A stretch of 64,000 bases of DNA from Leminorella grimontii ATCC 33999 = DSM 5078 (GCF_000439085.1 NZ_AUUA01000017.1:1-64000), one strand, 5' to 3'. Positions 45,338-54,507 are shown, counted from the stretch's first letter. Translations and numbers: made by a program. The notes: generated by a model not told the origin, from the sequence alone.

Positions 45338-46591
45338 TTAGGCTTCTGATGCCCTAATCGGCACCGCCACGCTCTTCTCCTTAATCGGCAGGTTGACCAG
45401 CGCCGCCAGCAGCGCCAGCGCGATGTCGGCGTACCAGACCCACAGCAGATTCCCTTCATACTGCATCGCAACGCCCCCTAACCATGCGCCGAAGAATGCG
45501 CCGATTTGGTGGGTAAACAGCGTAAAGCCAAACAGCGTCGCCAGGTAGCGGGTGCCGAACAGCTTGCCGACGATGCCCGCCGTCGGCGGCACGGTGGCAA
45601 GCCAGGTGAAGCCGATGGAGCAGGCGAAGATGTAGAACGTCAGCTCGGTTTTAGGCGACATCAGATAGACGGCGATCATCAGCGCGCGAGAACCGTAGAG
45701 CGCCGTCAGGATGTACTTCATCGGGAAGCGTTTGCCTAAAACGCCTGCAAAGATGCTGCCCGCAATGTTGCAAAGCCCGATAAGAGAAAGGCTGATAGCC
45801 GAAACCGACGCTTCGTGCCCGCACAGGCTGACTTCTCCCGGCAGGTGGGTGGTGAGAAACGCAACGTGGAAGCCGCAGGTGAAAAAGCCCGCGTGCAGTA
45901 ATAAATAGCTCGGATTGCGGAACGCCTCGCCGATTTGCTTTTTGAGCCCCATGGATTCTGCCGGGCTTTGCGCATGAGCGGGAGCTCGATGAACGCGGCT
46001 TTTGTCGTCCTTACACAAAAACCAGGAGGGAACGATGGTCGCCAGCGCCGCAGTGGCCAGAAATATCAGCCCGGAAGCCACTCCGCGCAGGCTGATAAGG
46101 GCCTGAAGCACCGGCGCGAAGACGAACTGGCCGATGGAGCCGCCCGCGTTGATTAACCCGCTGGCGACCGATCCCTTATCGGTGGGCAGGCGGCTCGCCA
46201 CCACGCCGATAAGCACCGAAAAGCTCCCCGCCGCCGCGCCCGCCGGGCTTAAAAGCCCCTGCGCCAGCGAGAGGGGAAGAAACGAAGACGCCCACAGCGT
46301 GCCGATTTGGCCCAGCGCGATAAGCACTGCGCCGACGACCAGAACGGAAAAGGCCCCCTTCTTATCCGCCCAGGCGCCGAACAGCGGCTGGAAGGCGCCC
46401 CACATCAGCTGGCCTATCGCCAGCGCCATGCTGACTTCGGCGATGCTCATCGCCGTATTTTCCATGATCGGATGGACGAACAGCCCGACGGTTTGCCGGA
46501 TGCCCATCGTCACCATCAGGATGACGCTGGCCAGAGCGATGGGGAGCCACAGGCCGGGCGCCCGGCGCTCGGCGTTGTTATGATTGTCCAC
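45338..46591 (-). CDS. MFS transporter, 417 aa
   Basis: This twelve-helix carrier has GAWADKKGAFSVLVVGAVLIALGQ between helices 2 and 3 (a loose motif A) and GIVGKLFGTRYLATLFGFTLFTHQIGAFFGAWLGG near the end, typical of the OFA/monocarboxylate-like MFS group. The substrate cannot be given. It lies 38 nt downstream of a MarR gene on the same strand, so the pair is probably a small efflux or uptake operon controlled by that regulator. Confidence 0.85.
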   Translation of the reverse strand: MDNHNNAERRAPGLWLPIALASVILMVTMGIRQTVGLFVHPIMENTAMSIAEVSMALAIGQLMWGAFQPLFGAWADKKGAFSVLVVGAVLIALGQIGTLWASSFLPLSLAQGLLSPAGAAAGSFSVLIGVVASRLPTDKGSVASGLINAGGSIGQFVFAPVLQALISLRGVASGLIFLATAALATIVPSWFLCKDDKSRVHRAPAHAQSPAESMGLKKQIGEAFRNPSYLLLHAGFFTCGFHVAFLTTHLPGEVSLCGHEASVSAISLSLIGLCNIAGSIFAGVLGKRFPMKYILTALYGSRALMIAVYLMSPKTELTFYIFACSIGFTWLATVPPTAGIVGKLFGTRYLATLFGFTLFTHQIGAFFGAWLGGVAMQYEGNLLWVWYADIALALLAALVNLPIKEKSVAVPIRASEA

Positions 46592-46629
46592 GGAGTGTTC
46601 CTTTATGTTGTGGGGGAGTAGGGGAATCG

Positions 46630-47049
46630 CTAGAGGTCGTTAGCAGTGTCAAAAAAGTGAATCAGGCGCTCATAGTCGTCGCTGAGCCGGTCTTTCAGCT
46701 CGTCTTGCACCTGCTGCCACAGAGGGATGGCCTTTTGCAGCACGCTTTCACCTTCCTGCGTCAGGCGCATTTTGCGCTTTCGGCTTTTGGCTTCGGAGAC
46801 GTCGACAATCAGGTCCGCTTCCAGCAGCGGCTTGAGGGTGCGCACCAGCGTGCTTTTTTCAAGCTTAAGCTTCTGCGCCAGCTCCCCCGTACCGCATTCG
46901 CCGAGGCGAGCGATGTTTATCAACAGCGCATACTGATTGACGCTAACGCCGCTGGGCGAGAGGGCCTTATCATAATAGTCGGTCATCCTCTGGGCCGCGC
47001 GTCGGGCGCGAGTACACAGGCAGGGTTCTGTCGGCAGCGGCGTTTGCAT
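46630..47049 (-). CDS. MarR-family regulator, 139 aa
   Basis: The winged-helix region is CGTGELAQKLKLEKSTLVRTLKPL, with the wing VSEAKSRKRKMRLTQEGE. The N-terminus has CLCTRARRAAQRM, where the paired cysteines could sense oxidation, as in OhrR/MexR-like proteins (inference). I use ATG 47049; a TTG at 47067 would add six residues and overlaps the operator-like palindrome. It probably controls itself and the MFS gene. Confidence 0.88.
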   Translation of the reverse strand: MQTPLPTEPCLCTRARRAAQRMTDYYDKALSPSGVSVNQYALLINIARLGECGTGELAQKLKLEKSTLVRTLKPLLEADLIVDVSEAKSRKRKMRLTQEGESVLQKAIPLWQQVQDELKDRLSDDYERLIHFFDTANDL

Positions 47050-47067
47050 GGGGAGCTCGTCATTCAA

Positions 47068-47087
47068 AATGGTGTATGTACATCATT
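47068..47087. promoter_or_regulatory. Probable MarR operator
   Basis: AATGGTGTATGTACATCATT is a palindrome with one mismatched pair, right in front of the MarR gene. Confidence 0.65.
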
Positions 47088-47208
47088 TAAGATGAGGAAC
47101 GGGAAGTCGTCAATCTATTTTTTTGGCAAAAATCGCGTCGATTCGGCTACAATAGAGTCAGCGTGCGGCGCGTGACGTTATCGTGCAACGCTTATTTCTT
47201 TGGCCCAT

Positions 47209-47250
47209 CGGGACGACCCGGCGGGCGTCATCACTCAGGGGACGACCCCA
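47209..47250 (+). promoter_or_regulatory. Guanidine-II (mini-ykkC) riboswitch upstream of sugE
   Basis: Two small hairpins with identical ACGA loops, CGGG-ACGA-CCCG at 47209-47220 and GGGG-ACGA-CCCC at 47238-47249, are separated by 17 nt. This is the mini-ykkC architecture, and the downstream gene is a guanidinium exporter, its usual partner. The Shine-Dalgarno AAGGGGAG at 47260 lies just behind, in keeping with translational control. Confidence 0.92.
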
Positions 47251-47274
47251 ACGTAAGTTAAGGGGAGTACCCAC

Positions 47275-47589
47275 ATGGCCTGGATTATTCTGTTAATTGC
47301 CGGTTTGCTCGAAGTGGTATGGGCGATTGGTCTTAAATACAGTCACGGATTTACTCGATTAACGCCGAGCGTCATTACGCTGGTGGCGATGGCCGCAAGC
47401 TTTTTGCTGCTGGCCAACGCCATGAAAACCCTGCCGATGGGCACGGCTTATGCGGTATGGACCGGCATTGGCGCCGTTGGCGCGGCGGTCACCGGCATCG
47501 TGCTGATGGGGGAATCGGCGAGCGCCGTGCGGATAATCAGCCTGTGCCTGATTATTTGCGGCATCATCGGGCTGAAGTTTAGTTCATAA
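47275..47589 (+). CDS. sugE: Guanidinium exporter SugE (Gdx), 104 aa
   Basis: This four-helix SMR-family protein exports guanidinium in exchange for protons. The active-site glutamate is in [16 protein letters not shown] (Glu13). [18 protein letters not shown] and [13 protein letters not shown] are the family blocks. It sits downstream of the guanidine-II riboswitch and was called SugE before its role was known. Confidence 0.96.
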   Translation: MAWIILLIAGLLEVVWAIGLKYSHGFTRLTPSVITLVAMAASFLLLANAMKTLPMGTAYAVWTGIGAVGAAVTGIVLMGESASAVRIISLCLIICGIIGLKFSS

Positions 47590-47601
47590 TCAAATCGGCT
47601 G

Positions 47602-47632
47602 GCGGCCCTTGAGCGATCGAGGGCCGCTTTTC
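47602..47632 (+). terminator. Terminator after sugE
   Basis: GCGGCCCT and AGGGCCGC pair around TGAGCGATCG and are followed by TTTTC. Confidence 0.8.
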
Positions 47633-48311
47633 ATTCACACATAGTTAATGATTTCAGCACGTCCAAACTGCCGTTCAGATCCTGCTTTTTGTTGTCCGCC
47701 AGCTTTTCCAGCCCGGCGATGATAAACGCCAGCAGGTATTCGCAGGCCTCTTCTTTATTTTCCGTCGTGCAAAGCCCGCCCGACAGCCCGCCGATGCGGT
47801 CGACTTCGGAGAACGTATTGCACATCACGCCGACCATAAAGTCGAACCCCCACTGAACGCTCGCCTCGTCGGCGTTGGGCATCGAGCGGCGCATCTCCTG
47901 CTGAAACGCTCTGGCGCCGCCGTCAAACTGCTCCTGAAGCAGCGTCAGGTTGTAGCCGAGCAGCGTTGATACGATGCGGGCGTAGCTGCGCCAGCCGTCA
48001 CCGCCGTTCAGGTGCCAGAACAGGTAGGGCATCACGAAGGCGTGGACGATTTTTTCAAGGGGCAGAGGATTGCCGTCGTTCTGTTGACGAAAGTAGTCCA
48101 ACAGCTGCAGGCGAGACTGGCTAAGCTGGCCGATGCGGCGCTTGATGACCGCGTCGAACAGCGACTCTTTGGTGCCAAAGTGGTAGTGTGCCAGCGCCAG
48201 CTTCACGTCGGCCTTTTGCGTGATTTGCCGAATAGAGACGGCGTCATAGCTGCTTTGGGCAAAAAGCTCTTCTGCGGCGTTCAGGATTTTTTCGGATGTC
48301 GATATCTGCAT
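47631..48311 (-). CDS. TetR-family regulator of the divergent catabolic operon, 226 aa
   Basis: The helix-turn-helix VSIRQITQKADVKLALAHYHFGTKESLF is typical of TetR. The following region (IVHAFVMPYLFWHLNGGDGWRSYARIVSTLLGY) resembles the RutR/AcrR-like group with a C-terminal TetR_C domain. It is transcribed away from the cyclase-BKACE operon; two palindromes in the 276-nt gap are probable operators. The inducer is unknown and is likely the operon's substrate. Confidence 0.9.
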   Translation of the reverse strand: MQISTSEKILNAAEELFAQSSYDAVSIRQITQKADVKLALAHYHFGTKESLFDAVIKRRIGQLSQSRLQLLDYFRQQNDGNPLPLEKIVHAFVMPYLFWHLNGGDGWRSYARIVSTLLGYNLTLLQEQFDGGARAFQQEMRRSMPNADEASVQWGFDFMVGVMCNTFSEVDRIGGLSGGLCTTENKEEACEYLLAFIIAGLEKLADNKKQDLNGSLDVLKSLTMCE

Positions 48312-48515
48312 GTTCGTACCGTTAGGGCTACCGTCAAAGCGCCGTTTCTTAATTCCATTAAAGCGGCATTATAAGTCGCTCGGGTAAAAATGCGTTAAGT
48401 TTTGTGCCGCTGTCGCCTAAATAGGCCGAAAATCCACACAATTAATTAGCATCTTACAAACTCTTTATTTACTTATCCCGCCATTTTTCGATCTCGTTCA
48501 CGATCCTGATAAATC

Positions 48516-48537
48516 AATTTGGACGACTGTCTAAATT
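48516..48537. promoter_or_regulatory. Palindromic operator candidate 1
   Basis: AATTTGGAC and GTCTAAATT form 9-bp arms with one mismatch around a 4-nt centre, in the TetR/cyclase intergenic region. Confidence 0.6.
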
Positions 48538-48545
48538 ATTGTAGG

Positions 48546-48561
48546 TTGGACGTACGACCAA
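48546..48561. promoter_or_regulatory. Palindromic operator candidate 2
   Basis: TTGGACGTACGACCAA is palindromic except for one A/A pair and shares TTGGACG with the element 30 nt upstream. It lies 26 nt before the cyclase start codon. Confidence 0.55.
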
Positions 48562-48587
48562 ATATAAAAGCAACAGTGAGAACCAAC

Positions 48588-49361
48588 ATGAAAATCATCG
48601 ATCTGAGCGTAACGATTGAAGACCAAACCCCCTGCGACCCGCCGTCCATGCCGACCCGCATTGACTACTGGGGGCACGACAAGGGGGCGGAACACATGCG
48701 CCAGTTTTTCCCGACGGCGACCGAGAAGGATTTACCCGGCGGGCTGGGCTGGTCGATTGAGTATATCCAACTGACTACCCATAGCGGCACCCATCTGGAC
48801 GCGCCGTGGCACTATCACCCGACCATGAATCAGGGCGAACCGGCCCGTACTATCGACCACATTCCCCTTGAATGGTGCTTCTCGGACGGCGTTAAGCTCG
48901 ACTTCTCCGAGGTTCCAGGTGAAGGCGGCAAGATTACCGTTGAGCTGCTGGAGGCGGAATTGGCTCGCATCGGCTATACGTTAAAGCCGCTAGACATCGT
49001 CGTCATTTACACCGGCGCTATGAAGCAGTGGGGCACCGCCGCTTACACCAGCGCGGGCTGCGGCATGACTCGCGAAGCGACGCTCTACCTGCTGGAGCGC
49101 GGCATAAAGGTCGTCGGCACCGACGCCTGGAGCTGGGATCGCCCGCTGTCGCTGATTGCCGAAGAATTTGAAGAAACCGGCGATTCCTCCCTGATTTGGG
49201 AAGGGCACTTCGCCGGCATTGAGCGCGAGTACTACCACATGGAGAAGATGAACAATCTGGATAAGCTACCGCCGTTTGGCTTCAAGATTGCCTGCTTCCC
49301 CATCAAAATTAAGGCCGCCAGCGCCGGATGGTGCAGGCCGGTCGCCATGTTCGACCTCTGA
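48588..49361 (+). CDS. Cyclase-family metal-dependent hydrolase (kynurenine formamidase fold), 257 aa
   Basis: The metal-binding motif HSGTHLDAPWHYHP is complete, matching HxGTHxDxPxH of the family that includes kynurenine formamidase and isatin hydrolase. DLSVTIEDQTPCDPPSMP is the usual start. Family members hydrolyse a ring amide or lactone, or an aryl formamide. I take ATG 48588, with GTGAG upstream. It is the first gene of an operon for a beta-keto acid, so it may open a ring or cleave an amide to release that acid. Substrate unknown. Confidence 0.85.
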   Translation: MKIIDLSVTIEDQTPCDPPSMPTRIDYWGHDKGAEHMRQFFPTATEKDLPGGLGWSIEYIQLTTHSGTHLDAPWHYHPTMNQGEPARTIDHIPLEWCFSDGVKLDFSEVPGEGGKITVELLEAELARIGYTLKPLDIVVIYTGAMKQWGTAAYTSAGCGMTREATLYLLERGIKVVGTDAWSWDRPLSLIAEEFEETGDSSLIWEGHFAGIEREYYHMEKMNNLDKLPPFGFKIACFPIKIKAASAGWCRPVAMFDL

Positions 49362-49375
49362 CGGGAGACGACGCT

Positions 49376-50647
49376 ATGAAGCAATCTCATGACAACGCCG
49401 CTGCGACCGCCGGTAATTCCCGGGTAAAGTGGCACGTTCTGTTCGGCGGCTTTTTTGGCTACATGTTCGACGCGGTAGATATTCTACTGCTTGCCGTATC
49501 CATGCCGGTGATTATTGCCGATCTGGGTATTTCCAAGGCGGACGGCGGCCTGCTGGCGACGGCGACGATGGTCGGCATCGGCCTGAGCAGCATCGTCGTA
49601 GGCTGGTGCGCCGACAACTACGGGCGCCGTAAAACCCTGTTCTGGAGCCTGATGGTATTCAGCGTTCTGACGGCGGCCATCGCCTTTACCAGCACCTGGT
49701 TTGAAATTCTGGTGCTGCGCTTCCTCGCGGGCCTGGGCTTAGGCGGAGTTTGGAGCATCATCGTGGCCTACATCGCGGAGACCTGGCCGCCGAAGCAGCG
49801 GGGCAGAGCAGCCTCCTTCGTGCTGAGCTCGTTCCCTGCGGGCGCAGGCCTTGCGGCGTTTTTAGCCTACCTTATCATTCCGACCTACGGCTGGCGCGCT
49901 CTGTTCCTGTGCGGCGCGGGTGCGATTATCGCCGCCGTCTACTTCCTGATATTCGTGCCGGAGTCCGAAAGCTGGAAAAAGCAGAAAGAGGCGCAGAAGG
50001 GCAAGGGTGAGAAGGTGCGCATTGGCGAAATTTTTTCCAAAGAGCTGGCCCGCAACACGCTGCTGGCCACCGTGGTCGCCAGCTTCGGCCTCATCGGCTA
50101 CTGGGGCTGTACCACCTGGCTGCCGCTGTTCCTGACGCAGGATCGCGGTCTGAGCATTGAAACCATGTCGCTGTTCTTCGTGGTGCTGAACGTGGGCATG
50201 TTCGTCGGCTATAACGTGTTCGGCATTTTGGCCGACAAGGCCGGCCGCCGCAAAGCGCTGGTGATTTCGTTTATCGGCACGGCGATAACGCTGCCCATTT
50301 ACGTCAACATGACCGGCCATACCGCGCTGCTGGTGATGGGGCCGGTTTACGCCTTCTTCACCGCGTTCGTCGGACTGATGGGCTCCTACTTCCCCGAGCT
50401 GTTCCCAACCCGTGTTCGCACGTTAGGGGCGGGTTTCTGTTTCAACATCGGCCGGGGCGTTTCCGCCTTCGCTCCATTCGCCATGGGCTTTATCGCCCAG
50501 AGCTACGGTCTGGTGACCGGCATCATGATTTGCGCCGTCTTCTTCTGCCTGGCCGGGCTGATGATGTTCGCGCTGCCCGATATCGACAAAGAAAAACGAC
50601 CGGCTGCCGCGGCGCAGCCTGGCGCTGAAGTACAGGGAGAAAGCTGA
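49376..50647 (+). CDS. MFS organic/aromatic acid:H+ symporter (AAHS family), 423 aa
   Basis: The first helix contains GYMFDAVDILLLAVSMPVI, with the acidic residue of aromatic-acid importers such as PcaK. WCADNYGRRKTLFWSLMVF is motif A, and GGVWSIIVAYIAETWPPKQRGRA and ADKAGRRKALVISF follow. It probably imports the carboxylic acid fed to the pathway. ATG 49376 has GGGAGA upstream. It lies 14 nt after the cyclase gene. Confidence 0.88.
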   Translation: MKQSHDNAAATAGNSRVKWHVLFGGFFGYMFDAVDILLLAVSMPVIIADLGISKADGGLLATATMVGIGLSSIVVGWCADNYGRRKTLFWSLMVFSVLTAAIAFTSTWFEILVLRFLAGLGLGGVWSIIVAYIAETWPPKQRGRAASFVLSSFPAGAGLAAFLAYLIIPTYGWRALFLCGAGAIIAAVYFLIFVPESESWKKQKEAQKGKGEKVRIGEIFSKELARNTLLATVVASFGLIGYWGCTTWLPLFLTQDRGLSIETMSLFFVVLNVGMFVGYNVFGILADKAGRRKALVISFIGTAITLPIYVNMTGHTALLVMGPVYAFFTAFVGLMGSYFPELFPTRVRTLGAGFCFNIGRGVSAFAPFAMGFIAQSYGLVTGIMICAVFFCLAGLMMFALPDIDKEKRPAAAAQPGAEVQGES

Positions 50648-50648
50648 A

Positions 50649-51479
50649 ATGAATAACAAAACCATTATTACCGTCGCCACCACCGGCGCCTTTCCGACCA
50701 AGCAGGACAACCCCAACATTCCGCTAACGCCGAAAGAGATAGCCAACGACGTTTACGAATGCTGGCAGGCGGGCGCCGCCATTGCCCACCTGCACATGCG
50801 CGACGACGAAGGCAAGGGCACGATGAACATCGAGAAGTTTCGTGAGACGGTAGGCCTTATTCGCGAGAAGTGCGACATCGTGATTAACCTCACCACTTCC
50901 GGCGACCTGAACGCGACCGACGAAACGCGCATGATGCACGTGGCGGCGCTGAAGCCGGAGCTGGCCTCCTACGACTGCGGTTCGATGAACTGGGCCCACA
51001 GCGGCCTGTTTATCAACCATCCGGCGTTTCTGGAAAAGCTCGGTCAGTTGATGATCGACAACGGCGTGCGGCCGGAGATCGAAATTTTCGATGCCGGGAT
51101 GTTTTATAACTCCCTCCACTACATCAAAAAGAACCTGATTAAAACGCCCGCTTACTATCAGCTGGTGCTGGGCGCTGCGGGCGGCACGGCGGCCACGGTG
51201 GAAAACCTGGTCTACCTCAGGAACCTGCTGCCGGCGGACGCCCACTGGTCGGCGTTCGGCATCGGCCGCGGCCATATGCCCGTGCTGCTGGCGACGCTGG
51301 CGCTGGGCGGGCACGTGCGCGTCGGCATGGAGGACAACGTCTACTACAGCAAGGGGCGGCTGGCGAAGTCCAACGCCGAGTTCGTCGAGCGCGCGGTGCG
51401 CCTGGCGAAAGAGGCCGGTCGCGACCCGGCGACGCCTGATGAGGCGCGTCAGATCCTGAACCTGCGGGGAGCAAAGTGA
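50649..51479 (+). CDS. Beta-keto acid cleavage enzyme (BKACE, DUF849), 276 aa
   Basis: BKACE enzymes condense a beta-keto acid with acetyl-CoA, releasing acetoacetate and a new acyl-CoA. The founding member cleaves 3-keto-5-aminohexanoate in lysine fermentation. The zinc motif HLH is seen in [14 protein letters not shown] (His47, His49) with Glu228 in [28 protein letters not shown] and [20 protein letters not shown] complete the family pattern. The start codon follows the transporter stop by 1 nt. Which of the many BKACE substrates is used is not known. Confidence 0.9.
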   Translation: MNNKTIITVATTGAFPTKQDNPNIPLTPKEIANDVYECWQAGAAIAHLHMRDDEGKGTMNIEKFRETVGLIREKCDIVINLTTSGDLNATDETRMMHVAALKPELASYDCGSMNWAHSGLFINHPAFLEKLGQLMIDNGVRPEIEIFDAGMFYNSLHYIKKNLIKTPAYYQLVLGAAGGTAATVENLVYLRNLLPADAHWSAFGIGRGHMPVLLATLALGGHVRVGMEDNVYYSKGRLAKSNAEFVERAVRLAKEAGRDPATPDEARQILNLRGAK

Positions 51480-52657
51480 TGAACGATATCGTTATCGTCA
51501 GCGCCGTACGCACGGCCATCGGCAGCTTCGGCGGCTCGCTTGCGGGCGTTAGCGCGCCTGAGCTGGGCGCTATCGTGGCGAAAGAGGCCATCGCTCGGGC
51601 GGGGATTACGTCCGACGCGGTAAACGACGTGGTGCTCGGCAACGTGCTTCAGGCCGGGCTTGGACAGAACCCGGCGCGGCAGGCGGCCATTCGGGCCGGC
51701 ATTCCCGAAGCCGTTCCGGCCACCTCGATTAACGTGGTCTGCGGGTCAGGGTTGAAGAGCGTCATTATGGCGGCGCAGTCGATCGCTGCCGGTGATGCCG
51801 ACGTCGTGCTGGCGGGCGGCATGGAAAACATGTCCGCCGCGCCCTACCTGCTGGACAAGGCCCGCTGGGGCTACCGCATGGGCAACGGCACCTTGACCGA
51901 CAGCGTGGTGCATGACGGCTTGAGCTGCGCCTTTAACCAATACCACATGGGCATTACGGCGGAAAACGTCGCCCAGCGCTACGGCATCAGCCGCCAAGAG
52001 CAGGACGAAGTGGCGCTGCGTTCCCAGCAGCGCGCGGTGGCGGCGACGGAAAGCGGCGCGTTTGCAGGCGAAATCGTGCCGGTGACCGTGATGCAGAGGA
52101 AAAAGGAGGTCGTATTCGACTGCGACGAGTATCCGCGAGCCGATGCGAGCGCCGAGGCGCTCGCAAAGCTGCGCCCGGCCTTCGCCAAAGAGGGAACGGT
52201 GACCGCCGGCAACGCATCCGGTATTAACGACGGCGCGGCGGCGCTTATCGTGATGTCGGCGCAGAAGGCGAAGTCGCTTGGGTTGACGCCGCTGGCCCGC
52301 ATCCGCGGCTATGCGACCGCGGGCGTCGACCCGTCGGTGATGGGCATTGGGCCGGTACCTTCGACGATAAAGGCGTTGGAAAAGGCGCGGCTTGGCGTTA
52401 AGGATCTCGACCTGATTGAGGCCAACGAGGCCTTTGCCGCCCAGTTTATCGCCGTGGGGCGCGAACTCTGTTTCGATATGGAAAAGACCAACGTCAACGG
52501 CGGCGCGATCGCGCTGGGCCATCCGATCGGCGCTTCGGGCGCTCGCATCCTGGTCTCGCTTTTGCACGCGCTGCGCGCTAGGGACAAAACCTTCGGGCTG
52601 GCGACGCTGTGCGTTGGCGGCGGGCAGGGCGTGTCCGTCGTGGTTGAACGCCTGTAA
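51479..52657 (+). CDS. Acetyl-CoA acetyltransferase (thiolase), 392 aa
   Basis: This enzyme splits acetoacetyl-CoA with CoA into two acetyl-CoA. The nucleophilic Cys88 is in [13 protein letters not shown], the catalytic His in [18 protein letters not shown] and the second Cys in [15 protein letters not shown] 51479 overlaps the BKACE stop (TGATG). An in-frame GTG at 51476 precedes it. The length agrees with AtoB. Confidence 0.94.
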   Translation: MNDIVIVSAVRTAIGSFGGSLAGVSAPELGAIVAKEAIARAGITSDAVNDVVLGNVLQAGLGQNPARQAAIRAGIPEAVPATSINVVCGSGLKSVIMAAQSIAAGDADVVLAGGMENMSAAPYLLDKARWGYRMGNGTLTDSVVHDGLSCAFNQYHMGITAENVAQRYGISRQEQDEVALRSQQRAVAATESGAFAGEIVPVTVMQRKKEVVFDCDEYPRADASAEALAKLRPAFAKEGTVTAGNASGINDGAAALIVMSAQKAKSLGLTPLARIRGYATAGVDPSVMGIGPVPSTIKALEKARLGVKDLDLIEANEAFAAQFIAVGRELCFDMEKTNVNGGAIALGHPIGASGARILVSLLHALRARDKTFGLATLCVGGGQGVSVVVERL

Positions 52658-52677
52658 TTTGCCAAGGAGGATGAGTC

Positions 52678-53337
52678 ATGAAGTCTAAAGTCACCGCGCG
52701 GGAGGACCTCTCCCGCCACTTTCGCGACGGCATGAGCGTGATGTTCGGCGGATTTATGGGGCAGGGCACGCCCCCGACGCTGGTGCAAATGCTGCTGGAT
52801 TCCGGCGTCAAAGACCTGACGCTTATCGGCAACGACACCGGCAAACCGGACGTTGGCGTGGCGCCGCTGGTGGAGGCGGGCAGGGTGCGCAAGGTGATTG
52901 CCTCCCATATCGGCCTGCACCCGGAAACGGGCCGTAAAATGATTGCCGGCGAGATGGAAGTCGAGCTGGTGCCGCAGGGGACGCTGGCGGAGCGAATTCG
53001 CGCCGGCGGTGCCGGGCTGGGCGGCTTTCTGACGCCGACGGGCGTTGGTACCGTAGTGGAAGAAGGTAAGCAGAGAATGACCATCGATGGTCGTCACTAC
53101 CTGCTGGAAATGCCGCTGCGCGCCGATTTGGCGATCGTCTATGCCAAGCGCGGCGACGCGGCGGGCAATCTCTATTATCGTCGCTCGGCGAGAAACTTTA
53201 ACCCGCTGGTGGCGCTGGCGGCCGAGCGGGTGTTTGCCGAAGTGGAGGAGCTGGTCGAGGTTGGCGCAATGGATCCTGACAGCATCATGACGCCGGGCCT
53301 GCTGGTCAGCGGCGTATTTAAAGGAGGCGCGCTATGA
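52678..53337 (+). CDS. Acetoacetate-type CoA-transferase subunit A (AtoD-like), 219 aa
   Basis: The family I CoA-transferase alpha-subunit pattern is visible: [60 protein letters not shown] and [25 protein letters not shown]. It activates acetoacetate to acetoacetyl-CoA with the beta subunit. GGAGGATGAG precedes the start, and the end overlaps the next gene (ATGA). Confidence 0.93.
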   Translation: MKSKVTAREDLSRHFRDGMSVMFGGFMGQGTPPTLVQMLLDSGVKDLTLIGNDTGKPDVGVAPLVEAGRVRKVIASHIGLHPETGRKMIAGEMEVELVPQGTLAERIRAGGAGLGGFLTPTGVGTVVEEGKQRMTIDGRHYLLEMPLRADLAIVYAKRGDAAGNLYYRRSARNFNPLVALAAERVFAEVEELVEVGAMDPDSIMTPGLLVSGVFKGGAL

Positions 53338-54002
53338 GCCCTAAAGCCTTTATCGCCAAGCGCGTGGCGCTGGAGCTAAAAGATGGCGACGTGGTCAACC
53401 TCGGCATCGGCCTGCCGACCATGGTGGCCCACTATCTGCCGGACGGCGTAGACATCGTCCTGCAGTCGGAAAACGGCTTTGTCGGCATCTGCCCGGCGGA
53501 TGAAGAAAACCCCGATCCAGACGTCGCCAACGCCGGCGGGCAGCCGTGTGGGATTATTCCCGGCGGCGCGACGTTTGACAGCGCGTTTTCCTTTGCGCTT
53601 ATTCGCGGCGGCCACGTGGACGCCTGCGTGTTGGGCGGGCTGGAGGTTGACCAGCACGGCAATCTGGCCAACTGGATGATTCCCGGCAAGATGGTGCCCG
53701 GCATGGGCGGCGCGATGGATCTGGTCACCGGTTCGCGAAAGGTGATCGTGGCGATGGAGCACTGCGCCAAGAGCGGCGCGTCTAAAATCCTGCGTAGCTG
53801 TACGCTGCCGCTGACGGCGTGCGGCTGCGTGTCTACCGTGGTGACCGAACTGGCGGTGTTCCAGTTTATCAATGGCCAACTAACGTTGACCGAGCACGCG
53901 CCGGGCGTGAGCGTTGAACAGATCCGCCAAAAGACGGAGGCGGAGTTTGTGGTTTCGTCGCAGTTGCGGGAGATGTTGGTGATGGAGCAGGAATTGTCTT
54001 AA
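53334..54002 (+). CDS. Acetoacetate-type CoA-transferase subunit B (AtoA-like), 222 aa
   Basis: This subunit carries the catalytic Glu46 in [10 protein letters not shown], the SENG motif. Family landmarks are [49 protein letters not shown] and [18 protein letters not shown]. It probably pairs with the preceding subunit to move CoA from the BKACE acyl-CoA product to acetoacetate. It is the last gene of the operon. Confidence 0.94.
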   Translation: MSPKAFIAKRVALELKDGDVVNLGIGLPTMVAHYLPDGVDIVLQSENGFVGICPADEENPDPDVANAGGQPCGIIPGGATFDSAFSFALIRGGHVDACVLGGLEVDQHGNLANWMIPGKMVPGMGGAMDLVTGSRKVIVAMEHCAKSGASKILRSCTLPLTACGCVSTVVTELAVFQFINGQLTLTEHAPGVSVEQIRQKTEAEFVVSSQLREMLVMEQELS

Positions 54003-54124
54003 TTACCTTTTGTGTATATTCCGGCCGAAAGTACTATCTGCCTATATTACCATTGTGCTCGGCCGGAAGGGCGCCTTTATTAGCTTTGGGAGTGCGTCGG
54101 GCATAGCCTTCCTAGGGGCAGTTA

Positions 54125-54269
54125 TGAAGCCCGAAGGGCTTCACCCATCAGTGCCAGCGCAAGCGCTATTCAAACCGGCTTTGCCGGTTTGTCGTTGGCT
54201 TACGCCAAGTCGACCCCAACGGACAACGCCTTTAGGCGTTGAACAACACAACGTGTTGGCCCGTAGGGC
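54125..54269. repeat. Run of seven tiny palindromes
   Basis: In 145 bp there are seven near-adjacent perfect palindromes with 2-4 nt loops. They are TGAAGCCCGAAGGGCTTCA (54125), AGCGCAAGCGCT (54156), AAACCGGCTTTGCCGGTTT (54172), TTGGCTTACGCCAA (54195), CAACGCCTTTAGGCGTTG (54224), CAACACAACGTGTTG (54244) and GCCCGTAGGGC (54259). A triloop GGCATAGCC (54100) precedes them. The arms all differ, so this is not a tandem repeat. It looks like a structured RNA or a mobile palindromic element family. Confidence 0.7.
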
Positions 54270-54411
54270 GAGCGAAGCGAGTAACCTCTCCCTCCGATTG
54301 ACTTCGCACTCAGTTCAGCGCTTGTTTTCAGTGTTTGTTATTAATCTGAAGCTTCACTTCGAACGAGTTTTTCTTGCCTTTCCAGCTGTCACGATTCCGC
54401 GTTCAGCCTAA

Positions 54412-54427
54412 ATCGAAACGTTTCGAT
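54412..54427. promoter_or_regulatory. RbsR-type operator O1
   Basis: ATCGAAACGTTTCGAT is a perfect 16-bp palindrome matching the LacI-family/RbsR consensus. It lies upstream of the -35 element. Confidence 0.88.
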
Positions 54428-54454
54428 GACTGTCACAGTTTTCCAATAAAAAAA

Positions 54455-54482
54455 TTGCTTTCTTTTCGTTCATTCCTAAACT
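54455..54482 (+). promoter_or_regulatory. Probable sigma-70 promoter of rbsDACBKR
   Basis: TTGCTT at 54455-54460 and TAAACT at 54477-54482 are separated by 16 nt, between the two operators. Confidence 0.5.
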
Positions 54483-54491
54483 CGGCTCAAT

Positions 54492-54507
54492 AGCGAAACG
54501 TTTCGAT
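54492..54507. promoter_or_regulatory. RbsR-type operator O2
   Basis: AGCGAAACGTTTCGAT shares CGAAACGTTTCG with O1, 80 bp away centre to centre. It overlaps the expected transcription start region. Confidence 0.88.

Noticed and set aside
54010..54411. 133-codon forward frame after the CoA-transferase
   Set aside because: It spans the palindrome cluster and reaches the first RbsR operator, with no ribosome-binding site or protein pattern.
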